DNA from: Pedobacter sp. PF22-3
Lineage (GTDB): Bacteria > Bacteroidota > Bacteroidia > Sphingobacteriales > Sphingobacteriaceae
Direction of reading: 5' to 3'
Length of the DNA stretch: 64,000 bases
NCBI RefSeq assembly: GCF_026239555.1
Contig: NZ_JAPIVP010000003.1
Location: forward strand, 62,001-126,000
Below the pieces are notes generated by a model. The model was not told the DNA's origin. It saw only the letters and a program-made list of their open reading frames with translations, and did no database searches. Position 1 is the first letter of the stretch. Each line of letters begins with the position of its first letter. Of this stretch, positions 54,448 to 63,562 are shown piece by piece. The position numbers were made by a program, and so were the translations under genes.

Positions 54448-55629
54448 ATGAGGAGATATTTTTTAGCGCTGCTGTTAACAGGGCTATTATGGAACAAGCT
54501 TGCAAATGCGCAGAGCCTGAAAACCGTTGTTGATAAAGCCCTGGCTTTTGCCGAGCAGCAAAGTTTATTGATGGCAAGGAAATATGGGCATCAACCAGGC
54601 GTATTACCGCGGTCGTTCGAAGCGGGGAAAAGCACCGTATCTGATTCACGCTGGTGGTGTAGCGGATTTTTTCCGGGTTCGCTGTGGTATGTTTATGAGC
54701 ATAGTAAAAATCCGGAACTGTTATCGTTCGCGAAACTGTATACCGCCCGGGTAGAGCGCGAAAAATTCACTACCGATAACCACGACGTAGGTTTTATGCT
54801 ATACTGCAGTTTTGGTAATGGCTTACGTTTAACCGGCGACTCCGCTTATCAGGCGGTTTTGCTTAAGGGAGCAGAATCGCTGTCTACCCGTTATGATCCT
54901 AAAATAGGCCTGATCAGGTCTTGGGACCATAACAAAAACGTTTGGCAATATCCGGTCATTATTGATAATATCATGAACCTCGAATTGTTGTTGTGGGCCA
55001 GCAAGCAACCAGGGAATGCGCAGCTGAAAAAAATGGCACTTTCGCATGCCGATAAAACTATAAAGCATCATTTTAGACCCGATTTCAGCTCATACCATGT
55101 GGTTTCCTATAACCGGCAGACTGGCGTTCCGCATAAAAAGCAAACCCACCAGGGGTATGCTGATGACTCTGCATGGAGCCGTGGACAAGCCTGGGGCCTG
55201 TATGGCTATACTTATCTCTATCGCGAAACCAGGGAGAAACGCTACCTCGATCAGGCCATGCATATCGCAAATTTGCTAATCAATCATCCTAAAATGCCCA
55301 AAAATTTTATTCCGTATTGGGACTATGATGCGCCAGTACAGGCTGATACACCCAGGGATGCTTCAGCTGCCTGCATTATGGCCGCTGCACTGACTGAACT
55401 GAGTGATTTTGTAGGTGCCGACACTAAAAAGAAATATATGGAGGTAGTAGAAAAGCAAATTCGGACACTAGCCTCTGATGAATACACTGCGAAGCTGGGT
55501 GAAAACGGAAATTTTATCCTGATGCACAGCACCGGTGCATTCCCGTTTAAATCGGAAGTAGATGTACCCTTAACTTATGCAGACTATTATTACCTGGAAG
55601 CGCTTAGTCGTTTGAAGAAAAGATTGTAA
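54448..55629 (+). CDS. GH88 unsaturated glucuronyl hydrolase
   Basis: 393 residues, signal peptide ending near ANAQ. (alpha/alpha)6-barrel family: SRWWCSGFFPGSLWYVYE, D113 in NHDVGF and D173 in IIDNIMNLELL match the two key aspartates; GYADDSAWSRGQAWGLYG is the family signature. Expected reaction: hydration-type removal of 4,5-unsaturated glucuronic acid from oligosaccharides made by a lyase, in line with the alginate-lyase-family gene downstream. Last gene of this run before a 620-base gap. Confidence 0.9.
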   Translation: MRRYFLALLLTGLLWNKLANAQSLKTVVDKALAFAEQQSLLMARKYGHQPGVLPRSFEAGKSTVSDSRWWCSGFFPGSLWYVYEHSKNPELLSFAKLYTARVEREKFTTDNHDVGFMLYCSFGNGLRLTGDSAYQAVLLKGAESLSTRYDPKIGLIRSWDHNKNVWQYPVIIDNIMNLELLLWASKQPGNAQLKKMALSHADKTIKHHFRPDFSSYHVVSYNRQTGVPHKKQTHQGYADDSAWSRGQAWGLYGYTYLYRETREKRYLDQAMHIANLLINHPKMPKNFIPYWDYDAPVQADTPRDASAACIMAAALTELSDFVGADTKKKYMEVVEKQIRTLASDEYTAKLGENGNFILMHSTGAFPFKSEVDVPLTYADYYYLEALSRLKKRL

Positions 55630-55738
55630 GCCTGGTATTAGAGGATTTGGGATTGGCATCCTGATGAATAATTTGTTGCCTGAAGTTGATTAATAACATG
55701 CCCTTAAAGATGTTCTGCAGATATTTTAAACTCTCCAT

Positions 55739-55804
55739 CGTCACCCTGAATTTACTTCAGGGTCCATCTAGCAGGAAAGATGCTGAAACGAGTTCAGCAT
55801 GACG
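55739..55804. repeat. REP-like intergenic repeat, type 1
   Basis: A 66-base unit bounded by CGTCA and TGACG. It contains two hairpins: CCCTGAA-TTTAC-TTCAGGG and ATGCTGAA-ACGAG-TTCAGCAT. I recognise this kind of sequence as a common dispersed intergenic element of Pedobacter and relatives. It lies in the 620-base gap between GH88 and the HTCS gene. Confidence 0.6.
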
Positions 55805-55964
55805 ATCGCGTTAAGAAAAAGAGACAAAAAAATGATCATATTGTGCAAATATTAATCGGACTAAGGTTTACTGGATAAAAATTAATATGAAGAACAGTAG
55901 CACTTAATGGAAATACTCCTGGAGAGTTCGTCCTTTCGAAAAGGCTTTTTCAGGCGACAGCTAG

Positions 55965-56047
55965 CCCCGACTTTTTGGGGAAGCAATCTTTATTGCAAGG
56001 ATTGATTAGCATGATAGATTGCTTCGTCGTTCCTCCTCGCAATGACG
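55965..56047. repeat. REP-like intergenic repeat, type 2
   Basis: CCCC/GGGG hairpin (55965-55980), then AAGCAATCT (55981-55989) pairing with AGATTGCTT (56016-56024), then CGTCGTTCCTCCTCGCAATGACG in two near-inverted arms. It differs from the type 1 unit 160 bases upstream. The rest of the gap (to 56251) holds no recognised element or gene. Confidence 0.55.
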
Positions 56048-56251
56048 ACTTTTTCTCGGGGCGTCTGTCAATGGTAACGACAAGCTAAGTTGAACGTAAC
56101 AAATCCGAAATGAATGGCAATTAATGATATATGCCCTAAACCATGGCGATCATAACACTTATTTTAGATGCTTACTAGCAGCTATTGATATAATTCAAAT
56201 AAAAATAAATTGATAGCTGGAAAATTTAAATGATGATTAGAAAACCTGCTT

Positions 56252-59200
56252 ATGCATTTTAACCTTATAGATATCCGGAAAGCCGCTTATCTTCTGTTAT
56301 TTTGTTGTGCATTTGTGCTGAAAAGTGCGGCTGCAATTGATATTTCAAGGTATCGGTTCCATGTAATGCCCGAAACATCCTATTACAGCGGCATTCAAAG
56401 TATCACCAAAGACAGTTTGGGACGGATGTGGTATACAGGGCCCGATGCCGTTTTTATGTATGATGGGAACAGTTTTTATCAGTTAAATGAACTGGCTTCG
56501 AAAAGTAATCCCAAGGTAAAATGGGCATATGGTTCTGTGGTGACGGATAAAAAGGGTGGGCTGTTTTTGGCCACCAATCACGGTTTATTAAAATTTAATT
56601 ACGGGCAGTTTAATTTTGATCTGGTTCTCCCTGGAAAAATCCGTTCCATCTGTGTTCATAACGATGGCAATTTATACATGCTCTCTGGCGACAGCCTATA
56701 TATATCTGGTCGGGGGAAAAAGGATTTTAAGAAAATCAAGCTTCCCTCCAGTAGGTATTTTGATAGTGTGATCAGCCTGAAGGGAAATATTTATCTGTCT
56801 CAGGAAAATTTACTTTATAGGTTCGATACCAAAACAGCGCGCTTTGCGGTTTTTGCCAATCTGGGCCAAACCTCCTTTGTGGCGAATGATGCGGTGGCCT
56901 ATAATGGCGATTATTATTTCCTTACCCAGCGGGGTGGCATTTTCGTGACTGATACCAAAGGTGTAATTAAAAAACATATACCGATTACCGGCCCGGGCTT
57001 CCAGACGACGATGGCCAAAAAAATCTTTATTGACCAAACGGGCATCATGTGGATAGCCACACAGTCTGGACTGTTGCTTTATGATCCACAGACGCAAATC
57101 AGCAAGCTGCTCAAAATGAATCCAAACGATGCGTTTTCATTACCCAATAACTCGATATGGACCATTTACGGCGACCCAGACCAGGGTGCCTGGATTGGCA
57201 CATATGGAGGTAAAATCGCTTATTGTTCACTTTATGATGCCTATGTCCGCTATTTTACAGCCAGCCCCGGCGGACTTAACCACCCCATCGTAAGTGGTTT
57301 TCAGGAAGATGACATGGGCAATGTTTGGATTGCTACAGAGGGTGGTGGGCTCAACTACTGGAACCGTAAGGATGACAGCTTTCGTCATTTTACCAAAGCC
57401 GAAGCCAATTCCATCAACTCTAACATGGTTAAACGGTTAAAATTCGATCCTGATCGGAAAAACCTTTTTATTTCTTCATTTAACGGCGGGATTTCTGCCT
57501 ATGAAATGGCTACTAAGCGCTTTAGTAACCTCAATATCCTGTTTCCCGGAAACAGACAGCCTTTAACCGTATATGATTTTGTTCGTGATACCGAAGGTAC
57601 GTGGTGGATGACCGATCCTGACAAAAACTTTTTCCACCGCAAGAAAAACCAGGCAACAGAAACGGAAATTGTTAAACTGATCGCTGCAAACGGACAGCCG
57701 CTCGATGTAGAGATTGAGGCCATTTCGCTTGATCAGCAACAGCATCTTCGTTTGGTTACCCATCAGGGGCTGTATATTGCCGATCCCAACACGCTTAAAG
57801 TATTACATCATTACGTCATTAAAAACGGTCCTTACGCGGTAAATCACCTTGGCTGCTATTATGAAGCATCAAATGGCGATCTCTGGCTTGGTACTTCGGG
57901 AAGAGGTGTCAACCTTTTAAAGAAAGACGGGCACTACCTTAATTTTAATAGTACCAATGGTTTTCCACCTAAAATCGTTTTCGGTATTCTTGAGGATGAT
58001 GTTTCAGGCAACATTTGGTTAAGTACAAATGACGGGCTGTATTTTTTCGATCAGAAAGTTCAGAAGTTTGATAAAGCCAGATTTTATAAAGCAAATAGTT
58101 GTGGTTCGTTTTATTTAAGGTCGGCCTATAAAACTAAAAAAGGAGAGATGTTGTTTGGAGGGACTAACGGATTTGTACTTTTTGATCCGCAATACCTCAA
58201 CAAAAACATCCAGAAGCCGAGGGTGTTTTTCACCAGCTTATTAATTAACAATCAACTGGTAAGCAGTGTAACGCAAGATTCACCTTTAACCAGAGATATT
58301 TCTACATTAAGCAATCACGATGAGGGCAAGATTAAACTTTCCAGTGAGCAGTCGAATATCGAAATCCGTTTTTCTTCAAACAGCTATTTATCAGCAGATA
58401 AAAATCAATTTTCTTATCGCATGGTTGGCTTAAGCGATAAATGGCTGAAAATGAATCCTAATCAACACGCTGTTCAGTTTTTTAATTTACCGGGCGGTGA
58501 TTATATTTTTGAAATCAAGGCCTCCAACAATGACGGGCTTTGGGGCAACGAAATTTCAAGGCTTTACTTTCATGTCAATCCGCCTTTCTTCCTATCCTGG
58601 TGGGCCTACTCCATTTACATTCTAATTGTACTGGGGCTCTTATTTTTTATCATGCGGTATTATACCAATAAAAAGGTTTTTAAAGAACGACTGGCATTAG
58701 AAGCACTCAAAGAACAGAATATGCGGGATTTGAATCAGGCGAGAACTGATTTTTTTACCAATATTTCCCATGACCTTAAAACCCCGCTTACCCTGGTGCT
58801 CGAACCCCTGAAGCAGTTAAAAGAAACCGTTCAAAAAAATGACCATGCGGCGGGCTATATGCAATTAATTGAGAAAAATGTGGCCCGCATACAGCGTTCA
58901 ATCAGTCAGTTATTGCGTTTTAGGGAAATAGAAAGCCAGAAAGTAACCTTAAATCCACAGGTAGGCGATTTTATCGGTTTTGTGCACGATGTTTTTGGAC
59001 TTTTTGAATTATATGCGAACAAAAAAGAAATAGAAACCAGCATTACTGCTCATGCAGACCATTTATTTGTTGCCTTTGATTATGACATTATCGAAAAAAT
59101 TCTGACCAACCTTTTCTCCAATGCCTTAAAGTACACGTCTAATAAAGGTTATGTGGGGGTCAGGATTTATCAGTCTACTGCCGAGGAACAATCGAAGTTG

Positions 59201-60349
59201 GTTATTGAACCTGATCACCTGGAAATAGAATACATTTCTGTAGAAGTATTAAATACCAGTATAGGCTTTTCGGAAGAGCAGATTGCTACACTGTTTACTT
59301 CCTTTAACCGCTTATCGTCTTATCGGCCTACTTTTGAAGAAAGCTCAGGTCTTGGACTTGCCATAGTAAAGGAACTTGTAGACGCCATTGGAGGAAAAAT
59401 ATGGATGGTAAATAAAAGCAATAAAGTTTCTTTTACCATAATGCTCCCACTAAAAAAAGAAGCGGGATCAGGCGATATGCAGTCGAACGTATACGATTAT
59501 ACCATTTCAGAAATTGACGAAATCCTGTTAGAAGCTGAAGAACCCGATCTTGCACCAAAGCATGCCAGGAAATCAACCAGCATTTTATTAATTGATGATG
59601 ACCCTAACCTTCGGAACTACCTGGAACGCCGGTTGTCTGAAAAATATAATGTCTACTTGGCCAGCGATGGTCAGGAAGGTATTATTAAAGCTGAAAAAAT
59701 ATATCCGCAACTGATTATTACCGATCTGATGATGCCGAATACCAATGGATTTGAGGTATCTAACCACTTGCGGCAAAACTTTAAAACCAGCCATATTCCC
59801 ATCATCATGATTTCGGGTATGGGCGACGTAAACCAGAATAAAACCAGGGCACTTGAACATGGTGCAACAGTTTTTATTGATAAACCTTTTGAAGTGGAGT
59901 ACCTGATTCAACAGATAGATACCATTTTAAAAAACCAGCAGGAAATGCGGGAAATGTACAGCAAGCGACTGGTAGTCGATCCCGCTAATGTAACCATCAC
60001 TTCGATGGATGAGGAGTTACTGGTCAAAGCCATGAAGTTTATTGAACAGCATATGGCGAATCCAAATTATTCGGTAGACGATTTCGTGTCTGATATGAAC
60101 ACCGGAAGAACAATTCTGTATCAAAAGATCAATGATATTGTTGGCATGTCTATTAAAGAATTTATTCTAAACATCCGGCTTAAAAGAAGCGCCTACTTAT
60201 TGGAACATGCAGATTTAACAGTAGCAGAGGTGGCTTATCAAACCGGCTTTAATAACGCGAAATATTTTAGTGTATGCTTTAAAAAACAATTTGAAACCAG
60301 TCCGTCTGAGTATAAAAAGCGCTATAGTTCAGAGAATAATGCCGTTTAA
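56252..60349 (+). CDS. Hybrid two-component system regulator (HTCS)
   Basis: 1365 residues, one polypeptide. Signal/anchor at the N-terminus, periplasmic beta-propeller repeats over about 40-690 (repeated GxxWIGT/NVWIATEGGG-type strands), and a Y_Y_Y domain near 700-770 (FSYRMVGLSDKWLKM). A membrane helix follows at about 778-805. The kinase has H840 in NISHDLKTPLT and an HATPase; the receiver has D1158 in IITDLMMP. The AraC-type HTH occupies about 1265-1358 (VAEVAYQTGFNNAKYFSVCF). HTCS proteins bind the oligosaccharide released from the target glycan and switch on the locus. It sits in the middle of region F, between two sets of hydrolase genes. The 21-bp repeat at 48394 is its likely site. 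Confidence 0.95.
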   Translation: MHFNLIDIRKAAYLLLFCCAFVLKSAAAIDISRYRFHVMPETSYYSGIQSITKDSLGRMWYTGPDAVFMYDGNSFYQLNELASKSNPKVKWAYGSVVTDKKGGLFLATNHGLLKFNYGQFNFDLVLPGKIRSICVHNDGNLYMLSGDSLYISGRGKKDFKKIKLPSSRYFDSVISLKGNIYLSQENLLYRFDTKTARFAVFANLGQTSFVANDAVAYNGDYYFLTQRGGIFVTDTKGVIKKHIPITGPGFQTTMAKKIFIDQTGIMWIATQSGLLLYDPQTQISKLLKMNPNDAFSLPNNSIWTIYGDPDQGAWIGTYGGKIAYCSLYDAYVRYFTASPGGLNHPIVSGFQEDDMGNVWIATEGGGLNYWNRKDDSFRHFTKAEANSINSNMVKRLKFDPDRKNLFISSFNGGISAYEMATKRFSNLNILFPGNRQPLTVYDFVRDTEGTWWMTDPDKNFFHRKKNQATETEIVKLIAANGQPLDVEIEAISLDQQQHLRLVTHQGLYIADPNTLKVLHHYVIKNGPYAVNHLGCYYEASNGDLWLGTSGRGVNLLKKDGHYLNFNSTNGFPPKIVFGILEDDVSGNIWLSTNDGLYFFDQKVQKFDKARFYKANSCGSFYLRSAYKTKKGEMLFGGTNGFVLFDPQYLNKNIQKPRVFFTSLLINNQLVSSVTQDSPLTRDISTLSNHDEGKIKLSSEQSNIEIRFSSNSYLSADKNQFSYRMVGLSDKWLKMNPNQHAVQFFNLPGGDYIFEIKASNNDGLWGNEISRLYFHVNPPFFLSWWAYSIYILIVLGLLFFIMRYYTNKKVFKERLALEALKEQNMRDLNQARTDFFTNISHDLKTPLTLVLEPLKQLKETVQKNDHAAGYMQLIEKNVARIQRSISQLLRFREIESQKVTLNPQVGDFIGFVHDVFGLFELYANKKEIETSITAHADHLFVAFDYDIIEKILTNLFSNALKYTSNKGYVGVRIYQSTAEEQSKLVIEPDHLEIEYISVEVLNTSIGFSEEQIATLFTSFNRLSSYRPTFEESSGLGLAIVKELVDAIGGKIWMVNKSNKVSFTIMLPLKKEAGSGDMQSNVYDYTISEIDEILLEAEEPDLAPKHARKSTSILLIDDDPNLRNYLERRLSEKYNVYLASDGQEGIIKAEKIYPQLIITDLMMPNTNGFEVSNHLRQNFKTSHIPIIMISGMGDVNQNKTRALEHGATVFIDKPFEVEYLIQQIDTILKNQQEMREMYSKRLVVDPANVTITSMDEELLVKAMKFIEQHMANPNYSVDDFVSDMNTGRTILYQKINDIVGMSIKEFILNIRLKRSAYLLEHADLTVAEVAYQTGFNNAKYFSVCFKKQFETSPSEYKKRYSSENNAV

Positions 60350-60414
60350 AAATTATTGCCGAGCATGTAGACAATTGTACCATTAAAGCACTCCTCATTA
60401 ACCAAATAAAACCT

Positions 60415-61527
60415 ATGAAGCACTTGAAATTTTTTCTCATTATTTTATCTACAACCATGCTCTTATGCACACTGCTGGGGCAGCAAGTTTTTGCTCAACA
60501 TCGGCTAAAGGGGATGCATCCGCAACAGCAGATTGATTTTGTTAAAAAACAGCTCAAAGCCAAAAAAGAACCTTATTTATCAGCCTATAAAGCTTTGTTG
60601 GTCAAAGCAGATTCAGCTTTGTTGATCTCAAAACATGCCGTAGAAGATTTTAGTATTCCTGGTTTTTACGTTGATAAAGAAACCCATCGACGAACTTCGC
60701 GGGCGCTCCAGGTAGATGGTTTTTCAGCGTACAGTTGTGCCCTGGCTTATCAGTTGAGTGGCAAAACAAAATATGCAGACAAAGCCATTTATTTTCTGAA
60801 TGCCTGGGCATCTGTAAATAAAAAATATTCACAGCTGGATGGTTCACTTGTAATGTCTTATTCTGGTACTGCTTTAATGATCAGTGCAGATTTGCTAAAG
60901 GGTTATAAAAAGTGGCAGCCCAAAGCGGTAACGCAGTTTAACTGGTGGGCTAAAAATGTATTTCGTGCGGCAGCAAACAGCATCAGATACCGTAACAACA
61001 ACTCTGGCGATTGGTCTCGTTTAGCCTCTATCCTGGCAGATACCTATCTGGAAGACCGGGAAGATATGCAGCAAAACATTACCTTGATTAAAAAGGACCT
61101 TTTTGATAAGATTGCAGCAGATGGACACCTGGTGGAGGAAGTAAAGCGGCAGGGAAAGGGTATTTGGTATACCTATTTCTCTTTGGCACCGCTTACCGCA
61201 TCCAGTTGGATCATTTATAATCAGACAGGGGAAAACCTCTTTAATACATCGCGGGATGGGGCATCATTTAAAAAGGCGCTGGATTATTTATTTTACTACA
61301 ATCAACACCCCCAAGAATGGAAATTTTTCAAAAATCCGGATACGGGCAATGTGCATACCGTAACAGGTTTTTGGCCAGCCAATTTATTGGAGGCGATGAA
61401 TGGCATTTATCCCACGCCACAATTTGAGGAGTATCTCTCGCCCTATCGTCCCATCATGTATACCACACATGATTATGCCTGGACATTCCCAACCCTGATG
61501 CCTTTACGATTAAACGGATACCAATAA
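60415..61527 (+). CDS. Alginate-lyase-family polysaccharide lyase (PF05426-like, PL5/PL38-related)
   Basis: 370 residues with signal peptide (ending near VFAQ). The (alpha/alpha) toroid pattern of the alginate lyase family is readable: ALQVDGFSAYSCALAYQLSG, KYADKAIYFLNAWA, RYRNNNSGDWSRLASIL, GHLVEEVKRQGKGIWYTYFS. The usual NNH of PL5/PL17-type enzymes is NNNSGDW here, so the catalytic His is not at its normal place, while the Tyr region is kept. Expected role: beta-elimination on a uronic-acid polymer, providing unsaturated ends for GH88/GH105. Substrate need not be alginate. It starts 65 bases after the HTCS gene. Confidence 0.78.
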   Translation: MKHLKFFLIILSTTMLLCTLLGQQVFAQHRLKGMHPQQQIDFVKKQLKAKKEPYLSAYKALLVKADSALLISKHAVEDFSIPGFYVDKETHRRTSRALQVDGFSAYSCALAYQLSGKTKYADKAIYFLNAWASVNKKYSQLDGSLVMSYSGTALMISADLLKGYKKWQPKAVTQFNWWAKNVFRAAANSIRYRNNNSGDWSRLASILADTYLEDREDMQQNITLIKKDLFDKIAADGHLVEEVKRQGKGIWYTYFSLAPLTASSWIIYNQTGENLFNTSRDGASFKKALDYLFYYNQHPQEWKFFKNPDTGNVHTVTGFWPANLLEAMNGIYPTPQFEEYLSPYRPIMYTTHDYAWTFPTLMPLRLNGYQ

Positions 61528-61537
61528 ATTATTCACC

Positions 61538-62401
61538 ATGAAAAAATATATAGTCAAATTATTATTGCCGGTCTGTGCTGTATGCATCAGCTTATCCGGA
61601 GTAGCCCAACAAAGAAAAAATCCTAAGCCGCCAGCGCTTCATTCAGATGGTTACAAACTGGTATGGGCAGAAGAATTTAATAAAGACGGTGCACCCGATC
61701 CGGCTAACTGGAGGTATGAACTCGGATTTGAACGAAATGAAGAATATCAATGGTACCAATGGGAAAATGCCAGGTGTGAAAAGGGAAAGCTAATTCTGGA
61801 GGCCAAAAGGGAAAAAAAAACAAACCCTAATTTTAAGGAGGGAAGCAGCGACTGGAAAAAAAATAGGAGAGAAGCTGATTATACTTCTGCCAGCATCAAA
61901 ACCCAAGGATTGCACAGCTGGCTTTACGGCAGGTTTGTGATGCGCGGTAAAATAGATATCCGAGATGGCATTTGGCCAGCCTGGTGGACATTGGGAACAA
62001 AAGGATCCTGGCCGGCAACAGGAGAAATCGATATCATGGAATATTACCGGAAAAAACTGCTCGCCAATATCGCATTCATGGGTGCAGATCGAAAAGACGC
62101 TTGGTTTAGCACTGAGAAAAATATCGATTCCCTTGGCGGTCAGGCATGGGCCGATCAATTTCACATCTGGCGAATGGATTGGTATGAAAGCAGCATCGCA
62201 CTTTATGTGGATAACCAGCTTTTAAATAAGGTATCGTTAAACCGGTTGGTCAACCAGGATGGGACCAATATTAATCCTTTTAAACAACCGCATTATATGC
62301 TGCTCGATTTGGCAATAGGCGGTAAACAGGGTGGAGATCCTTCCAAAACTACCTTTCCAGCCAGGTTTGAAGTAGATTATATAAGGGTTTATCAAAAATA
62401 A
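61538..62401 (+). CDS. GH16 family endo-glycanase, secreted
   Basis: 287 residues, signal peptide ending near GVAQ. GH16 jelly-roll: LVWAEEFNKDGAPDPANW, SWLYGRFVMRGKI, PAWWTLG, and the catalytic motif E163-I-D165-I-M-E168 (GEIDIMEYY), ending FEVDYIRVYQK. The ExDxxE arrangement is that of beta-1,3(4)-glucanase/agarase-like members. It would cleave an internal beta-glucosidic or beta-galactosidic linkage of the target polysaccharide. Ten bases after the lyase gene. Confidence 0.93.
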   Translation: MKKYIVKLLLPVCAVCISLSGVAQQRKNPKPPALHSDGYKLVWAEEFNKDGAPDPANWRYELGFERNEEYQWYQWENARCEKGKLILEAKREKKTNPNFKEGSSDWKKNRREADYTSASIKTQGLHSWLYGRFVMRGKIDIRDGIWPAWWTLGTKGSWPATGEIDIMEYYRKKLLANIAFMGADRKDAWFSTEKNIDSLGGQAWADQFHIWRMDWYESSIALYVDNQLLNKVSLNRLVNQDGTNINPFKQPHYMLLDLAIGGKQGGDPSKTTFPARFEVDYIRVYQK

Positions 62402-62412
62402 TCAATTAAGAA

Positions 62413-63555
62413 ATGAAAGATATGAATTTAAAACGACTGCTTTTGGTTTTACTATGGAGCTGCTATACTGGGCTAAGTGCCTTTTCAGCTCAAAAACCGG
62501 TAAAAAGAGATTCCACTCTGGCAACCGAAAACATTTTTAAAACGATGCAACGGGTTGCTGACTGGCAGCTGAATACCTGGAAGAACAAGGGGTTTAATCA
62601 TCGAAAAGCAGATTGGACCAATGGTGCCTGCTATACCGGTATTTTTGCTTTTGGCAACTTGCGGGGCAATGAACGGTATCTGCAAACGCTGGTTGATATT
62701 GGAGATGAGTTGAACTGGAATACCGGACATTTGCGCTTTTATGCAGATGACTATTGTGTAGGACAAACTTATGCACAACTCTACAGTAAGTTCAAAAAGA
62801 AAAAGATGATTGCTCCTTTTATGCTACAGGCCGATAGTATCATTAGCCAGCCGCATGATGAAGCCCTAAACTGGAAAAACAATATCCAGAAAAGAGAATG
62901 GGCCTGGTGTGATGCCCTTTTTATGGGACCTCCATCCCTGGCTTATCTGAGCACGGCTACCCGAGATGAGAAGTATTTGAATACGGCCATTAAATTGTGG
63001 TGGAAGACCACCGGATTTCTGTATGATCCCGAAGAGAAATTATTTTTCAGAGATGAGAGTTTCTTTGCCAAACGGGAGAAAAACGGGCAAAAAATATTCT
63101 GGTCAAGAGGTAATGGATGGGTGTTGGCCGGCCTGGTAAGGGTGTTGGAGAATATGCCGAAAAACCACCCGGATAGAAAGAAACTGATTTTGCTTTATCA
63201 GGATATGGTAGCCAGGGTGGCGGGATTACAGCAGCAAGATGGCAGCTGGCATGCTTCGCTATTAGATCCTGCAAGTTTTCCGGTTAAGGAGATGAGCGGA
63301 ACCGGCTTTTTTTGCTATGCCATTGCCTGGGGCTTAAATCACGGTATTTTAGAAAAGAAACAATACCTTCCTGTGGTAGAAAAATCATGGCAAGCCATGG
63401 TTTCCGCTGTGCATGAAAATGGTATGCTGGGTTATGTGCAGCCCATTGGCGCAAGTCCTGATGCCGTAAATGCCAATAGTACCGAGGTATATGGCGTGGG
63501 TGCATTTTTGCTGGCGGGAACACAATTGTATGAATACCTTAAGAAACTAAAATAG
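62413..63555 (+). CDS. GH105 unsaturated uronyl (rhamnogalacturonyl-type) hydrolase
   Basis: 380 residues with signal segment (LKRLLLVLLWSCYTGLSAF). GH105 pattern: KADWTNGACYTGIFAFG, FYADDYCVGQTYAQLY, WAWCDALFMGPPSLAYL with D167, and FWSRGNGWVLAGLVRVLE. Expected reaction: removal of a 4,5-unsaturated uronic acid from the non-reducing end. With GH88 upstream there are two enzymes of this kind in the locus, suggesting two different linkages or uronic acids. Another in-frame ATG at 62422 is possible. Confidence 0.92.
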   Translation: MKDMNLKRLLLVLLWSCYTGLSAFSAQKPVKRDSTLATENIFKTMQRVADWQLNTWKNKGFNHRKADWTNGACYTGIFAFGNLRGNERYLQTLVDIGDELNWNTGHLRFYADDYCVGQTYAQLYSKFKKKKMIAPFMLQADSIISQPHDEALNWKNNIQKREWAWCDALFMGPPSLAYLSTATRDEKYLNTAIKLWWKTTGFLYDPEEKLFFRDESFFAKREKNGQKIFWSRGNGWVLAGLVRVLENMPKNHPDRKKLILLYQDMVARVAGLQQQDGSWHASLLDPASFPVKEMSGTGFFCYAIAWGLNHGILEKKQYLPVVEKSWQAMVSAVHENGMLGYVQPIGASPDAVNANSTEVYGVGAFLLAGTQLYEYLKKLK

Positions 63556-63562
63556 ACGAAGT

